DNA from: Verrucomicrobiales bacterium
Lineage (GTDB): Bacteria > Verrucomicrobiota > Verrucomicrobiia > Limisphaerales > F1-80-MAGS106
NCBI GenBank assembly: GCA_947487925.1
Contig: CANLCA010000121.1
Span: 1-7,585 of the forward strand
DNA: 7,585 nt
Reading direction: 5' to 3'
The notes beneath the pieces are model-generated. The model saw nothing but the letters and a program-made list of their open reading frames with translations, ran no database searches and had not been told where the DNA came from. A program made the position numbers and the translations under genes. This document shows positions 1 to 5,390 of the stretch, in pieces. The stretch's first letter is position 1, and each line of letters opens with the position of its first letter.

Positions 1-357
1 CGCGGGCAAATCCACTTCCGTGGAAGTCTTAAGCAAATACCCGTCCGCCCCTGCCTGCACGGCGCGCACAACCAAATCGTCATCTGCAGATGAACTCAAA
101 AACACAACCTTCACTTCCGGAAATGCCGACTTGATCCGGCGGCAGACCTCCAACCCATCTCCATCCTCAAACCGAACTTCCAGGAGCACCACGTCAGGAC
201 GGGATCGCTCAATCTCGGGAAGAACCCCGGCAGCCCCCGTCGCCTCCGCCACAACTTCGAGCCCCGGATCATCCGAGAACACGGCTCTTAGGCCGATCCG
301 GACCAGCGCGTGATTGTCCGCAATCAACAGCCTGAGTTTCGCAACTAGTGCAGCCAT
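1..357 (-). CDS. Response regulator, NarL/LuxR-type receiver domain (C-terminus beyond window), phospho-acceptor Asp replaced by Glu
   Basis: The 119 residues seen, starting from ATG at 357-355, form an almost complete CheY-like receiver. An in-frame stop lies just upstream at 366-364, so the start cannot be much further out. The order of motifs is clear: LLIADNHALVR (residues 10-20) for the acidic pair, PDVVLLEVRF (54-63) for the phosphorylation strand, DGDGLEVCRRIK (65-76), VVFLSSS (84-90) with the conserved Ser/Thr at about S88, and AGADGYLLK (102-110) ending in the invariant lysine K110. The pattern DNHxLVRxGL and GADGYLLK is typical of the NarL/FixJ group, so a LuxR-type helix-turn-helix is expected past the left edge; that part is not visible. 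Two pocket residues are unusual. The phospho-acceptor position is Glu60 (codon GAA, plus-strand 178-180) and the second acidic residue is Asn15. No histidine kinase is seen nearby. Identification as a receiver is secure. How it is activated is open, and the Glu may mimic the phosphorylated form. Confidence 0.93.
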   Translation of the reverse strand, partial: MAALVAKLRLLIADNHALVRIGLRAVFSDDPGLEVVAEATGAAGVLPEIERSRPDVVLLEVRFEDGDGLEVCRRIKSAFPEVKVVFLSSSADDDLVVRAVQAGADGYLLKTSTEVDLPA

Positions 358-410
358 GGATGTTCAAGGATCTTCGGATGCCGAAGACCCGCGCACAGCA
401 GCCCAGAAGC

Positions 411-431
411 CATCGTCACTTCATCACGATG
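411..431. promoter_or_regulatory. Imperfect 21-bp inverted repeat upstream of the response regulator
   Basis: CATCGT at 411-416 and ACGATG at 426-431 are perfect inverted arms separated by 9 bp, with one further symmetric pair inside. The repeat lies about 54 bp upstream of the response-regulator start codon, a plausible distance for an operator. The arm length and spacing suit a dimeric DNA-binding protein, but no family consensus is matched. It could be chance. Confidence 0.25.
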
Positions 432-621
432 ACACAGCAACCGACGATCACAAAAATTTCCACCCATCCGCATCTCTGTTGCAAACAACTCCAATCCGCG
501 ACCTATCCCTACCCAGGCAAGGCCATCCTCAAGCGTGCTCAAGGACCCATTCTAACTCAAAACCGTGGATCGGCTCAAGTGACTTTTGTCATTTTTTCAT
601 GGGCTGGTTGTGACCAAAAAC

Positions 622-637
622 TGTGACGAACCTCACT
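622..637. promoter_or_regulatory. Candidate CRP/FNR-family operator
   Basis: The sequence TGTGA-CGAACC-TCACT matches the CRP-type consensus TGTGA-N6-TCACA at nine of ten fixed positions, with an exact GTGA-N6-TCAC core. A further TGTGAC half-site lies at 609-614, 13 bp upstream of the one at 622, in the same orientation. The element sits about 92 bp upstream of the 729-1160 gene and about 265 bp from the response regulator, in the A/T-rich part of the spacer. No CRP/FNR-family protein is encoded in the window, so the regulator is unknown. Confidence 0.35.
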
Positions 638-728
638 TCTGTTCGTGATCTCGTTCCTGTTACATAGAGCCGCGCCGACGCACGGAAAACTTTGGTGTTA
701 GAAATTTGACGCTCAACGGAATCAACGC

Positions 729-1160
729 ATGGCTCGATTTTTTAAGCCGCAACCATCGGCGAAACAAACCAAATTCCAAGACCCTGCCATGGGTGAGTCT
801 CTCAAACCTGACGAGCGTCCGCGGCCTCGCGGTGACACGCAAACCCTGCTCGCTGTGGAAAGGACCTTCCGCCTGATCGACGAAAACTTTCAGGAAACAC
901 TCTCAAACACCCCCGATGACCAAGACCGCCATCGCATCGTCTCCGTGCGGGATGCAGCGCGAGATGCTTATTGGAAGGCGGTCGAAAGTCACCTGGGCAA
1001 CGATTCGGTGCCTGTTCAACGTCTGCGTGAGGAACTCAAAACCGCGAATCAGACCCTCGAAGCATCCCTGGCCGATCGGGCAAACCCCGCCGAATTGCTC
1101 CTGAACCTGACCCAGGCCACTAAACTAGCAACCAGTCTCACCGCCCTGGCTTCGACGTGA
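729..1160 (+). CDS. Hypothetical small helical protein (143 aa)
   Basis: I do not recognise this protein. The first 35 or so residues are polar, basic and proline-containing and look disordered (MARFFKPQPSAKQ then KPDERPRPRGD). From about residue 40 to the end the sequence is rich in Ala, Leu, Glu and Gln, with the spacing expected of amphipathic helices (for example VRDAARDAYWKAVESHL and QRLREELKTANQTLEASL), so a helical bundle or short coiled coil is likely. There is no signal peptide, membrane segment or cysteine, which suggests a soluble cytoplasmic protein. It is acidic in the helical part. The ribosome binding site is weak (CGGA about 11 bases upstream), and Met21 is an alternative start. 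It stands alone, with a divergent gene to the left and a convergent gene only 15 bp to the right. The codon pattern fits a real gene, but no function can be given. Confidence 0.65.
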   Translation: MARFFKPQPSAKQTKFQDPAMGESLKPDERPRPRGDTQTLLAVERTFRLIDENFQETLSNTPDDQDRHRIVSVRDAARDAYWKAVESHLGNDSVPVQRLREELKTANQTLEASLADRANPAELLLNLTQATKLATSLTALAST

Positions 1161-1175
1161 CCCAAATATTAAACC

Positions 1176-2033
1176 TTAAACCAGCAACGCTGTAGGATCC
1201 TGCTGGCAACTCAACAAGATCCTCCGTTGGGACATCTTCTCGAACCCGCAGCTTCGCCACAGACGCAGCCGATAGAGTGTCGCAAAGTCAAAATCCGGCG
1301 CCGCTTCCCCTTGTCCACCTACCAACTCTGAACCGCGTCGGACATTATCCTGCATCCAGGCGGGCAATAAAGTGTGGAACGGATTGCGCGAGACTTCGCC
1401 CACATGAAACGAGGTGCCGGTGACCATCCTCACCACATCCTCTTCGCTCGATTCAACCATCAAGTTGGGGTCTGTCATCTGACCCCAATATTCCGTCTCA
1501 ACCGTGACGGTCGCGAACTCGTTACCCAATGATTTCAAGGCCTCCGTCACCAGAAGATGAGTTCCGATATGAGCGCTGTTCCAATCCCGTTCATGGGGGA
1601 AGAATACGACCTTGGGTTTGAATTTGGCGAGGATTCCGGCAATGATTTCAACCGACTCGGCCCACCCTGAAGGATCCGTTTCACGGCCCTTCGGCGTGAT
1701 ACGCTCCAAACCTCCCCAGGCAGTCTGAATAAGGCCGAACCCCATGAACGCGCAGGCCGATTGCAGCTCGCGCCACCGCCCTTCCTGGCGAGCCTTGTTA
1801 CTGCCCTGAGTCACCGCCACATTCATGACGCGCATCCGGCATTCGCGCAGGAGCCTCAACGCCAGACCCCCGATGATGCATTCATCGTCGGGATGGGGTG
1901 AGAAGATCAGCACATTCGGCGCCGTTTCAGGCAACACCGGAGGCTCAGGCGTCTGAAACCCGCCGCACGCGTAAGTCTTCCCTTCGCGCCGACAGCGGGC
2001 GTAATCCGCGACAAGTTGTTGATAGGGGTTCAT
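1176..2033 (-). CDS. PIG-L/LmbE family zinc-dependent deacetylase
   Basis: At 285 aa this is a complete PIG-L (LmbE-like) protein. Family members are Zn-dependent N-acetyl hydrolases acting on N-acetylglucosaminyl conjugates, such as GlcNAc-PI, GlcNAc-Ins (MshB) or chitobiose-type sugars. Motif 1 is SPHPDDE at residues 45-51, giving metal ligands His47 and Asp50 and the catalytic base Asp49. Motif 2 is PHERDWNSAHIGTH at 146-159, giving the third ligand His155. The segment TQGSNKARQEGRWRE (75-89) is the usual loop and helix after strand 3. No signal peptide is present, so a cytoplasmic location is expected. Met1 at 2033 is chosen because MNPYQQLVADYARxxREG resembles the usual N-terminus of this subgroup as I recall it. 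An in-frame ATG at 2090 would add 19 unlike residues, and neither start has a good Shine-Dalgarno sequence. The prepilin-like gene ends 96 bp upstream on the same strand. The substrate cannot be told from sequence. Confidence 0.93.
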   Translation of the reverse strand: MNPYQQLVADYARCRREGKTYACGGFQTPEPPVLPETAPNVLIFSPHPDDECIIGGLALRLLRECRMRVMNVAVTQGSNKARQEGRWRELQSACAFMGFGLIQTAWGGLERITPKGRETDPSGWAESVEIIAGILAKFKPKVVFFPHERDWNSAHIGTHLLVTEALKSLGNEFATVTVETEYWGQMTDPNLMVESSEEDVVRMVTGTSFHVGEVSRNPFHTLLPAWMQDNVRRGSELVGGQGEAAPDFDFATLYRLRLWRSCGFEKMSQRRILLSCQQDPTALLV

Positions 2034-2129
2034 GGTAGTCGTGTCAGAGAATGCCCACAAGAAACCGGTACTCGCCTGGGAAGGCCCCATCTCAATGAAG
2101 GGGCGACAACCGCCTCCGGCAAGACGGCA

Positions 2130-2876
2130 TCACCACCATTCGTTGGTGGAACTCGGCGGCTTTGTCCAGAATGGATCCGTGTCTTTGATCACAGGGAATT
2201 TGAAAGCGCTCGCGTGGCCGTCACCAAACAGCATGATGACCAGACTCTTTCCTTTGTAATTGTGCCAGATGCTTTTGGGACCCGTCCACCCACGGTTTGG
2301 ATGCCAGATCCAGTCGCCTTGGATGATCTTGTTCGAGGGGCTCTGTGCTATTTCCGAAGTTTTTATGGACTGACCGTCGTACGCCGTGCGGCTGGCGGCG
2401 AGATTTCCCGTGACATGTTTGACTCGGAAACCATCAGCCGCCCATTCCATCAGGTAGCTGTTGCCGTACTCCAGATAACAGTTTTTCGAGCCGACAAACT
2501 GCGCCCCATCCCCTTTGTCTGAAGGACATTTAAAAATCTCAGGGCTCCCTTGATACGGATATAGAGGTTTGTTTGTCATGGCAACAAACAGGTCGTATCT
2601 GCCGTCTTTACCCCCCGAGGACGCCCAGTCACGGCACAGCGGAAACGTGTCCGCGGAGTCGTCCGCGTACAGTATAAAGGCGAGTCCAATTTGTTTATTG
2701 TTGCTGACGCACTTGATCTGCTGCGCCTTGCTCTTCGCCCGGCCCAAAGCAGGCAGGAGCATGCTCGCCAGGATCGCAATAATCGCGATAACAACCAGCA
2801 ATTCAATCAGGGTGAACGCCCGCGTGGCGGAACGTGCGGGTAACACGAAGCGGGTTGAAGGACGAGTGGTTGACAT
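2130..2876 (-). CDS. Type IV pilin/pseudopilin-like protein with N-methylation/cleavage motif
   Basis: The 248-aa protein has a class III (prepilin) signal: a basic leader of about 20 residues, then RA/FTLIELLVVIAIIAI continuing ILASMLLPAL, with Phe21 as the mature N-terminus and Glu25 as the invariant +5 glutamate. Cleavage would follow Ala20 rather than the classical Gly, a substitution often seen in PVC-phylum proteins of this type. The hydrophobic helix spans about 21-44 and anchors the protein in the inner membrane until a prepilin peptidase releases it. The rest is a globular exported domain containing YADD (around residue 70), a cysteine motif FKCPSDKG and, near the end, H-N-Y-K-G followed by LFGDGHASAFKF. 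The last resembles the C-terminal H-Xn-DG signature of planctomycete/verrucomicrobial prepilin-like proteins, but the gap is 13 residues instead of 9. No secretion ATPase or secretin gene is near, so this is an orphan family member. Its specific role is unknown. Confidence 0.9.
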   Translation of the reverse strand: MSTTRPSTRFVLPARSATRAFTLIELLVVIAIIAILASMLLPALGRAKSKAQQIKCVSNNKQIGLAFILYADDSADTFPLCRDWASSGGKDGRYDLFVAMTNKPLYPYQGSPEIFKCPSDKGDGAQFVGSKNCYLEYGNSYLMEWAADGFRVKHVTGNLAASRTAYDGQSIKTSEIAQSPSNKIIQGDWIWHPNRGWTGPKSIWHNYKGKSLVIMLFGDGHASAFKFPVIKDTDPFWTKPPSSTNEWW

Positions 2877-2934
2877 GGTGTCACTCTAGTCTGGCACCGA
2901 GTTTTGTCATCAGGTTTCTGCCACACTCCGCGAT

Positions 2935-3627
2935 TCAGAGCGCCTCTCCAATGGAACGAACCGAAGAGGCGCGAAGCCGCAGAATTTCCAGCCCCGCTTC
3001 CACTTCCTCCCGCGCCAGGTTGCCCGCCACCAACGCGGCGTCTCCATGTCCCAGAAGGCGCTCGTAAAACACCTTCGCTTCCGCCAGCAACCCTGCATTG
3101 AAAGGTTCGGATTCCAACAGCGCGAAGAGCGCATCCTCGGCCCGGCCATAGCTGCCTATCCGCTCGTAATGGCGCCACAATGCGGCCAGGGTGCGCAACG
3201 GCAGCACCGCGCTGCCCAGTTGTTCCCGGAGGAGGTCTATTCCAGGAACAATATCGGGAAATTCGAAATCTGCATCCTGCAATTGGAGGGTGAGGAGCAG
3301 ATTCAGTGCCTTGAGCCAACAGGCGTGGCTTTCGGTTTCAAGATTCTCGGCCTCATGAATGCGACCCGCCTCCTGAAGCAAGCCGACCAACAGACGGGCT
3401 TTATCCCCGTAGGCATGCGTCGGCCCCCCTTGCGCGACCCGCGACAACAACTCGGCCTCCGAGAACTGGCTCACCTTCAGCGCGCCTTCGCCCACCAATT
3501 CTTGGAACGCCCCGTCGAGATCCTCCCGCGCCCCGGCATATTGCCGCAATGAGATCCGCTCCCGAATGCGCAACACCCTCTGCACAAACTTTTCGACCAT
3601 GCCGAGAAGGTAATCTCTACTGATCAT
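2935..3627 (-). CDS. DUF6483-like helical protein (230 aa)
   Basis: The N-terminus MISRDYLLGMVEKFVQRVLRI resembles the start of DUF6483 proteins (roughly MIxRDYxLRMIEQ..), a family of unknown function found in Verrucomicrobia, Firmicutes and others. This is recognised from memory. Almost the whole chain is predicted helical. It has a pattern of paired helices with small residues and leucines (for example ALLESEPFNAGLLAEAKVFYERLLG and the region from about 75 to 130) that suggests a TPR-like solenoid in the C-terminal two-thirds. There is no signal peptide, membrane segment or catalytic motif, so a cytoplasmic scaffold or adaptor role is possible but unproven. The start at 3627-3625 is chosen on family resemblance. 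The frame stays open upstream to an ATG at 3729, but those 34 codons overlap the upstream gene and translate to low-complexity Arg/Ser-rich sequence. It begins 19 bp after the stop of the 72-aa gene, which suggests co-transcription. Confidence 0.82.
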   Translation of the reverse strand: MISRDYLLGMVEKFVQRVLRIRERISLRQYAGAREDLDGAFQELVGEGALKVSQFSEAELLSRVAQGGPTHAYGDKARLLVGLLQEAGRIHEAENLETESHACWLKALNLLLTLQLQDADFEFPDIVPGIDLLREQLGSAVLPLRTLAALWRHYERIGSYGRAEDALFALLESEPFNAGLLAEAKVFYERLLGHGDAALVAGNLAREEVEAGLEILRLRASSVRSIGEAL

Positions 3628-3646
3628 AAAGTGACTATTCGGCTGG

Positions 3647-3865
3647 TCACCCGCGAATTGATGCGAAAACCGTATCCTTGGTCGGGAGACTGAGCTGCGG
3701 CGACCGCTCAACGACGGCAAGCACGGCAAACGTCTGATCCTTGTCTACCTTCATCTGGCTGTCCCAGTCGTCGTCAATCCATCCGCAGAGTTCGGACAGA
3801 GTTTCGGAGCGCTCTTCCAGAGTCAGTTTGCCCAAGGCCGCCTTGACTTCTTCGACGGTGATCAT
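3647..3865 (-). CDS. Small acidic protein, N-terminal half resembling addiction-module-component/antitoxin-like proteins (72 aa)
   Basis: The protein starts MITVEEVKAALGKLTLEERSETLSEL and continues into WIDDDWDSQMKVDKD. A helix ending in LTxEER followed by xxLxEL and then an acidic DDWDxQM segment is reminiscent of short antitoxin-like proteins of the putative addiction-module-component type, and of small verrucomicrobial proteins that carry a DxWDxQMxxD motif. After residue 43 the sequence (QTFAVLAVVERSPQLSLPTKDTVFASIRG) no longer fits that pattern. The start at 3865-3863 was chosen because the frame upstream of it (open to an ATG at 4312) runs antisense to the glycerate kinase and looks non-coding. 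AGGA lies about 11 bases upstream. No toxin-like gene is adjacent; the next gene, 19 bp downstream, encodes the DUF6483-like protein. The antitoxin idea is weak. A small regulator or partner of the downstream protein is equally possible. Confidence 0.6.
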   Translation of the reverse strand: MITVEEVKAALGKLTLEERSETLSELCGWIDDDWDSQMKVDKDQTFAVLAVVERSPQLSLPTKDTVFASIRG

Positions 3866-3898
3866 CACGAAACAGTGTCCTGTGAAGGATTGTCTGGC

Positions 3899-3930
3899 AA
3901 AGACGATTTTCCGATGAGAAGTCGTTTTTT
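3899..3930 (+). terminator. Hairpin followed by T-run in the glycerate kinase upstream region
   Basis: On the plus strand, 3903-3910 pairs with 3918-3925 (A-T, C-G, G-C, A-T, T-G, T-A, T-A, T-G) around a 7-base loop at 3911-3917. The arm extends through AAAG at 3899-3902 into the T-run at 3925-3930. This is the form of a weak, A/T-rich intrinsic terminator. On the minus strand the G-U pairs become A-C mismatches, so it works better rightward. No plus-strand gene ends to its left. It could therefore block antisense transcription into the glycerate kinase or act as a leader attenuator if a promoter lies upstream. The stability has not been calculated. Confidence 0.3.
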
Positions 3931-4064
3931 CACGGCTTGCCCAACCTTGGAAGTATTGAGTGTCCGTCCCTGGCAACCGAGATCGCGGATCGCCATCGAC
4001 GTCCGCGTTTTCATTGTCCGGGTTTGCATTTAGAGATAAGGCCAGACCAGAATGGGGTGCAAGC

Positions 4065-5189
4065 ATGCGAGTCTTGATCGCTCCCGACAAATTCAAAGGC
4101 ACCCTCACCGCACAAGAGGCCGCCTCCGCCATGGCAAGGGGATGGGCTGCCGCCCGTCCAACCGATATTCTCGAGTGTCTTCCCATCAGTGATGGAGGCG
4201 ATGGATTCGGTCCGGTCATGGCCGGTTTTTGGAAATGCGAAGAGTTCCAAACGGACACGGTGGATGCCGCATTTCGGCCCCGCACCACCCGCTGGTGGTG
4301 GCACTCGCACACCCGTAGCGCCGTGATCGAATCCGCGGAAGCGATCGGTCTGGCATTGCTCCCGCCAGGCCTTCTCCACCCCTTTCAACTAGATACGCGC
4401 GGCTTGGCGAAGGTGTTCCTGGACGCCGCCCATCACGGAGCCAGCAGAGCTCTTCTCGGCATCGGAGGCAGCGCCACTAACGACGGGGGATTCGGTTTGG
4501 CCCGCGAACTCGGTTGGACTTTCTTGGACAGCGATGGGGGCCCGATTCGCGATTGGCCCGACCTTACCCGTCTGGATCAAATCACTCCCCCGAGCCGAGA
4601 CTTGCTCAACGGGGTGGCTTGGACCGTCGCGGTGGATGTGCAAAACCCCCTCCTTGGCCCCGCGGGGGCGAGCCGGATCTATGGGCCTCAAAAAGGGTTG
4701 CGCGAACAGGATATGGCCAAAGCCGAGGCCGCGCTGATGAGGTTGGCGGAAGTCTTCTCGTGTCAATTCCACCGGGAACCCTCCACCCTGCCCGGCTCAG
4801 GTGCCGCGGGCGGTCTTGGCTTCGGTTTGAGCGCCTTCTTGAACGCGGAGCTCAAACCAGGATTTGCCATGATCGCGAAAGAAGCCGGCCTCGAGGGCCG
4901 TGTCCAGGCCAGTGACCTTATCATTACTGGCGAAGGGGCAATGGACGCTTCCACAGCGATGGGCAAGGGCGCCGGTCAACTGGCGATCCTTTGCCGCTCC
5001 ATGGGAAGGCGGTGTGTGGGCATCGCAGGTTTCGTCGACCCTTCGTTCCTGTCAAAATCCAATCTTTCCGGCTTCGAGTCGGTTCACGCGGTTTCGCCAG
5101 ACCTAGCCTCAGCCGAAGAATCACGATCCTCCGCATCCCATTGGCTCGAAACGCTCGCGAGCCAAGTCGCGAGGCGCGTTCAGGGTTGA
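4065..5189 (+). CDS. Glycerate 2-kinase (GlxK/GarK family)
   Basis: The 374-aa protein belongs to the bacterial glycerate kinase family, which phosphorylates D-glycerate with ATP, giving 2-phosphoglycerate in the GarK/GlxK type. The opening RVLIAPDKFKGTLTAQEAA is the family's N-terminal signature (APDSFKGSLTA in many members). PISDGGDGFG at residues 40-49 corresponds to the usual PxADGGEGT. GIGGSATNDGG at 132-142 is the glycine-rich central motif. DVQNPLLGPAGASRIYGPQKG follows, and GEGAMDASTAMGKG begins at 289, corresponding to GEGxxDxQTxxGK. Length matches the family's usual 370-390 residues. The ATG at 4065 is preceded by GGGG at 4054-4057, 7 bases away, and starts exactly at the conserved MRVLIAPDK. 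The frame is open further upstream to 3960, but that part is unlike the family. It diverges from the 72-aa gene with a 199-bp gap. The enzyme would feed glycerate from glyoxylate, glucarate or serine breakdown into lower glycolysis; no such pathway gene is adjacent. Confidence 0.95.
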   Translation: MRVLIAPDKFKGTLTAQEAASAMARGWAAARPTDILECLPISDGGDGFGPVMAGFWKCEEFQTDTVDAAFRPRTTRWWWHSHTRSAVIESAEAIGLALLPPGLLHPFQLDTRGLAKVFLDAAHHGASRALLGIGGSATNDGGFGLARELGWTFLDSDGGPIRDWPDLTRLDQITPPSRDLLNGVAWTVAVDVQNPLLGPAGASRIYGPQKGLREQDMAKAEAALMRLAEVFSCQFHREPSTLPGSGAAGGLGFGLSAFLNAELKPGFAMIAKEAGLEGRVQASDLIITGEGAMDASTAMGKGAGQLAILCRSMGRRCVGIAGFVDPSFLSKSNLSGFESVHAVSPDLASAEESRSSASHWLETLASQVARRVQG

Positions 5190-5310
5190 ACTCTGAGCCC
5201 GACGGGCTGGTCGACCTACCCCTTATGGCTCCGCAAACGCATGTCTGAAGGATTCCTTCCGTGCCACCTGACCCCATGCGCTGAAGGAAATCTGTTCCGC
5301 AGGAATAGCG

Positions 5311-5342
5311 TGTCCCTTGAAATTGATGTCCCTTGAAATTGA
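5311..5342. repeat. 16-bp perfect tandem duplication
   Basis: The unit TGTCCCTTGAAATTGA occurs twice head to tail, at 5311-5326 and 5327-5342, with no mismatch. A looser third copy may follow at 5343-5357 (TTGCCTCGAAACGAT). It sits in the spacer between the glycerate kinase and the TPR membrane protein, 49 bp upstream of the latter's start codon, so it could double a regulator half-site or simply reflect replication slippage. Confidence 0.85.
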
Positions 5343-5390
5343 TTGCCTCGAAACGATTTCTCCTTTATTGCACCAGAACTCTTATCTGCA

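Larger units (their letters stand above)
358..728. other. Divergent intergenic spacer, no convincing gene
   Basis: This 371-bp stretch separates the minus-strand response regulator from the plus-strand small protein, so it should hold both promoters. Short open frames exist on both strands, but none has a recognisable protein, a good ribosome binding site or codon use like the neighbours. Composition changes in the middle: 570-625 is richer in A/T runs than the flanking coding DNA, as is usual for promoter DNA. Two palindromes, at 411-431 and 622-637, are listed separately. I could not assign a -35/-10 pair with confidence. Confidence 0.6.

Noticed and set aside
345..542. 65-residue minus-strand frame in the spacer upstream of the response regulator
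   Set aside because: It overlaps the regulator's start in another frame, has no family resemblance or ribosome binding site, and its composition (many Cys, His, Arg, Met) looks like random translation.
1181..1206. CCAGCA/TGCTGG inverted repeat as a terminator between the convergent genes
   Set aside because: The arms are only 6 bp with a 14-base loop and no T-run, and they lie inside the end of the deacetylase coding region.
2133..2149. CCACCA-TTCGT-TGGTGG hairpin at the end of the prepilin-like gene
   Set aside because: One arm simply encodes the terminal Trp-Trp, and no T-run follows on either strand; likely coincidental.
3046..3552. 168-residue plus-strand open frame
   Set aside because: It is entirely antisense to the DUF6483-like gene; its Gln/Arg-rich sequence is the expected shadow of a GC-rich leucine/glutamate-rich gene.
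3628..3729. 34-codon N-terminal extension of the DUF6483-like protein
   Set aside because: It overlaps the upstream 72-aa gene, is Arg/Ser-rich with no family similarity, and the family signature begins at the later ATG.
4014..4041. TTGTCC ... TAAGGC as a sigma-70 promoter for glycerate kinase
   Set aside because: The 17-bp spacing is right, but the -10 match is poor and similar pairs can be found by chance.
3866..4312. Long N-terminal extension of the 72-aa protein
   Set aside because: It runs antisense to the glycerate kinase start and the divergent spacer, and gives non-protein-like sequence.
4389..4772. 127-residue minus-strand open frame inside glycerate kinase
   Set aside because: It is antisense to the conserved core of the kinase and has no recognisable domain.
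5196..5208. AGCCC-GAC-GGGCT hairpin after glycerate kinase as an intrinsic terminator
   Set aside because: The stem is only 5 bp and no T-run follows; possibly a factor-dependent end but not supportable.
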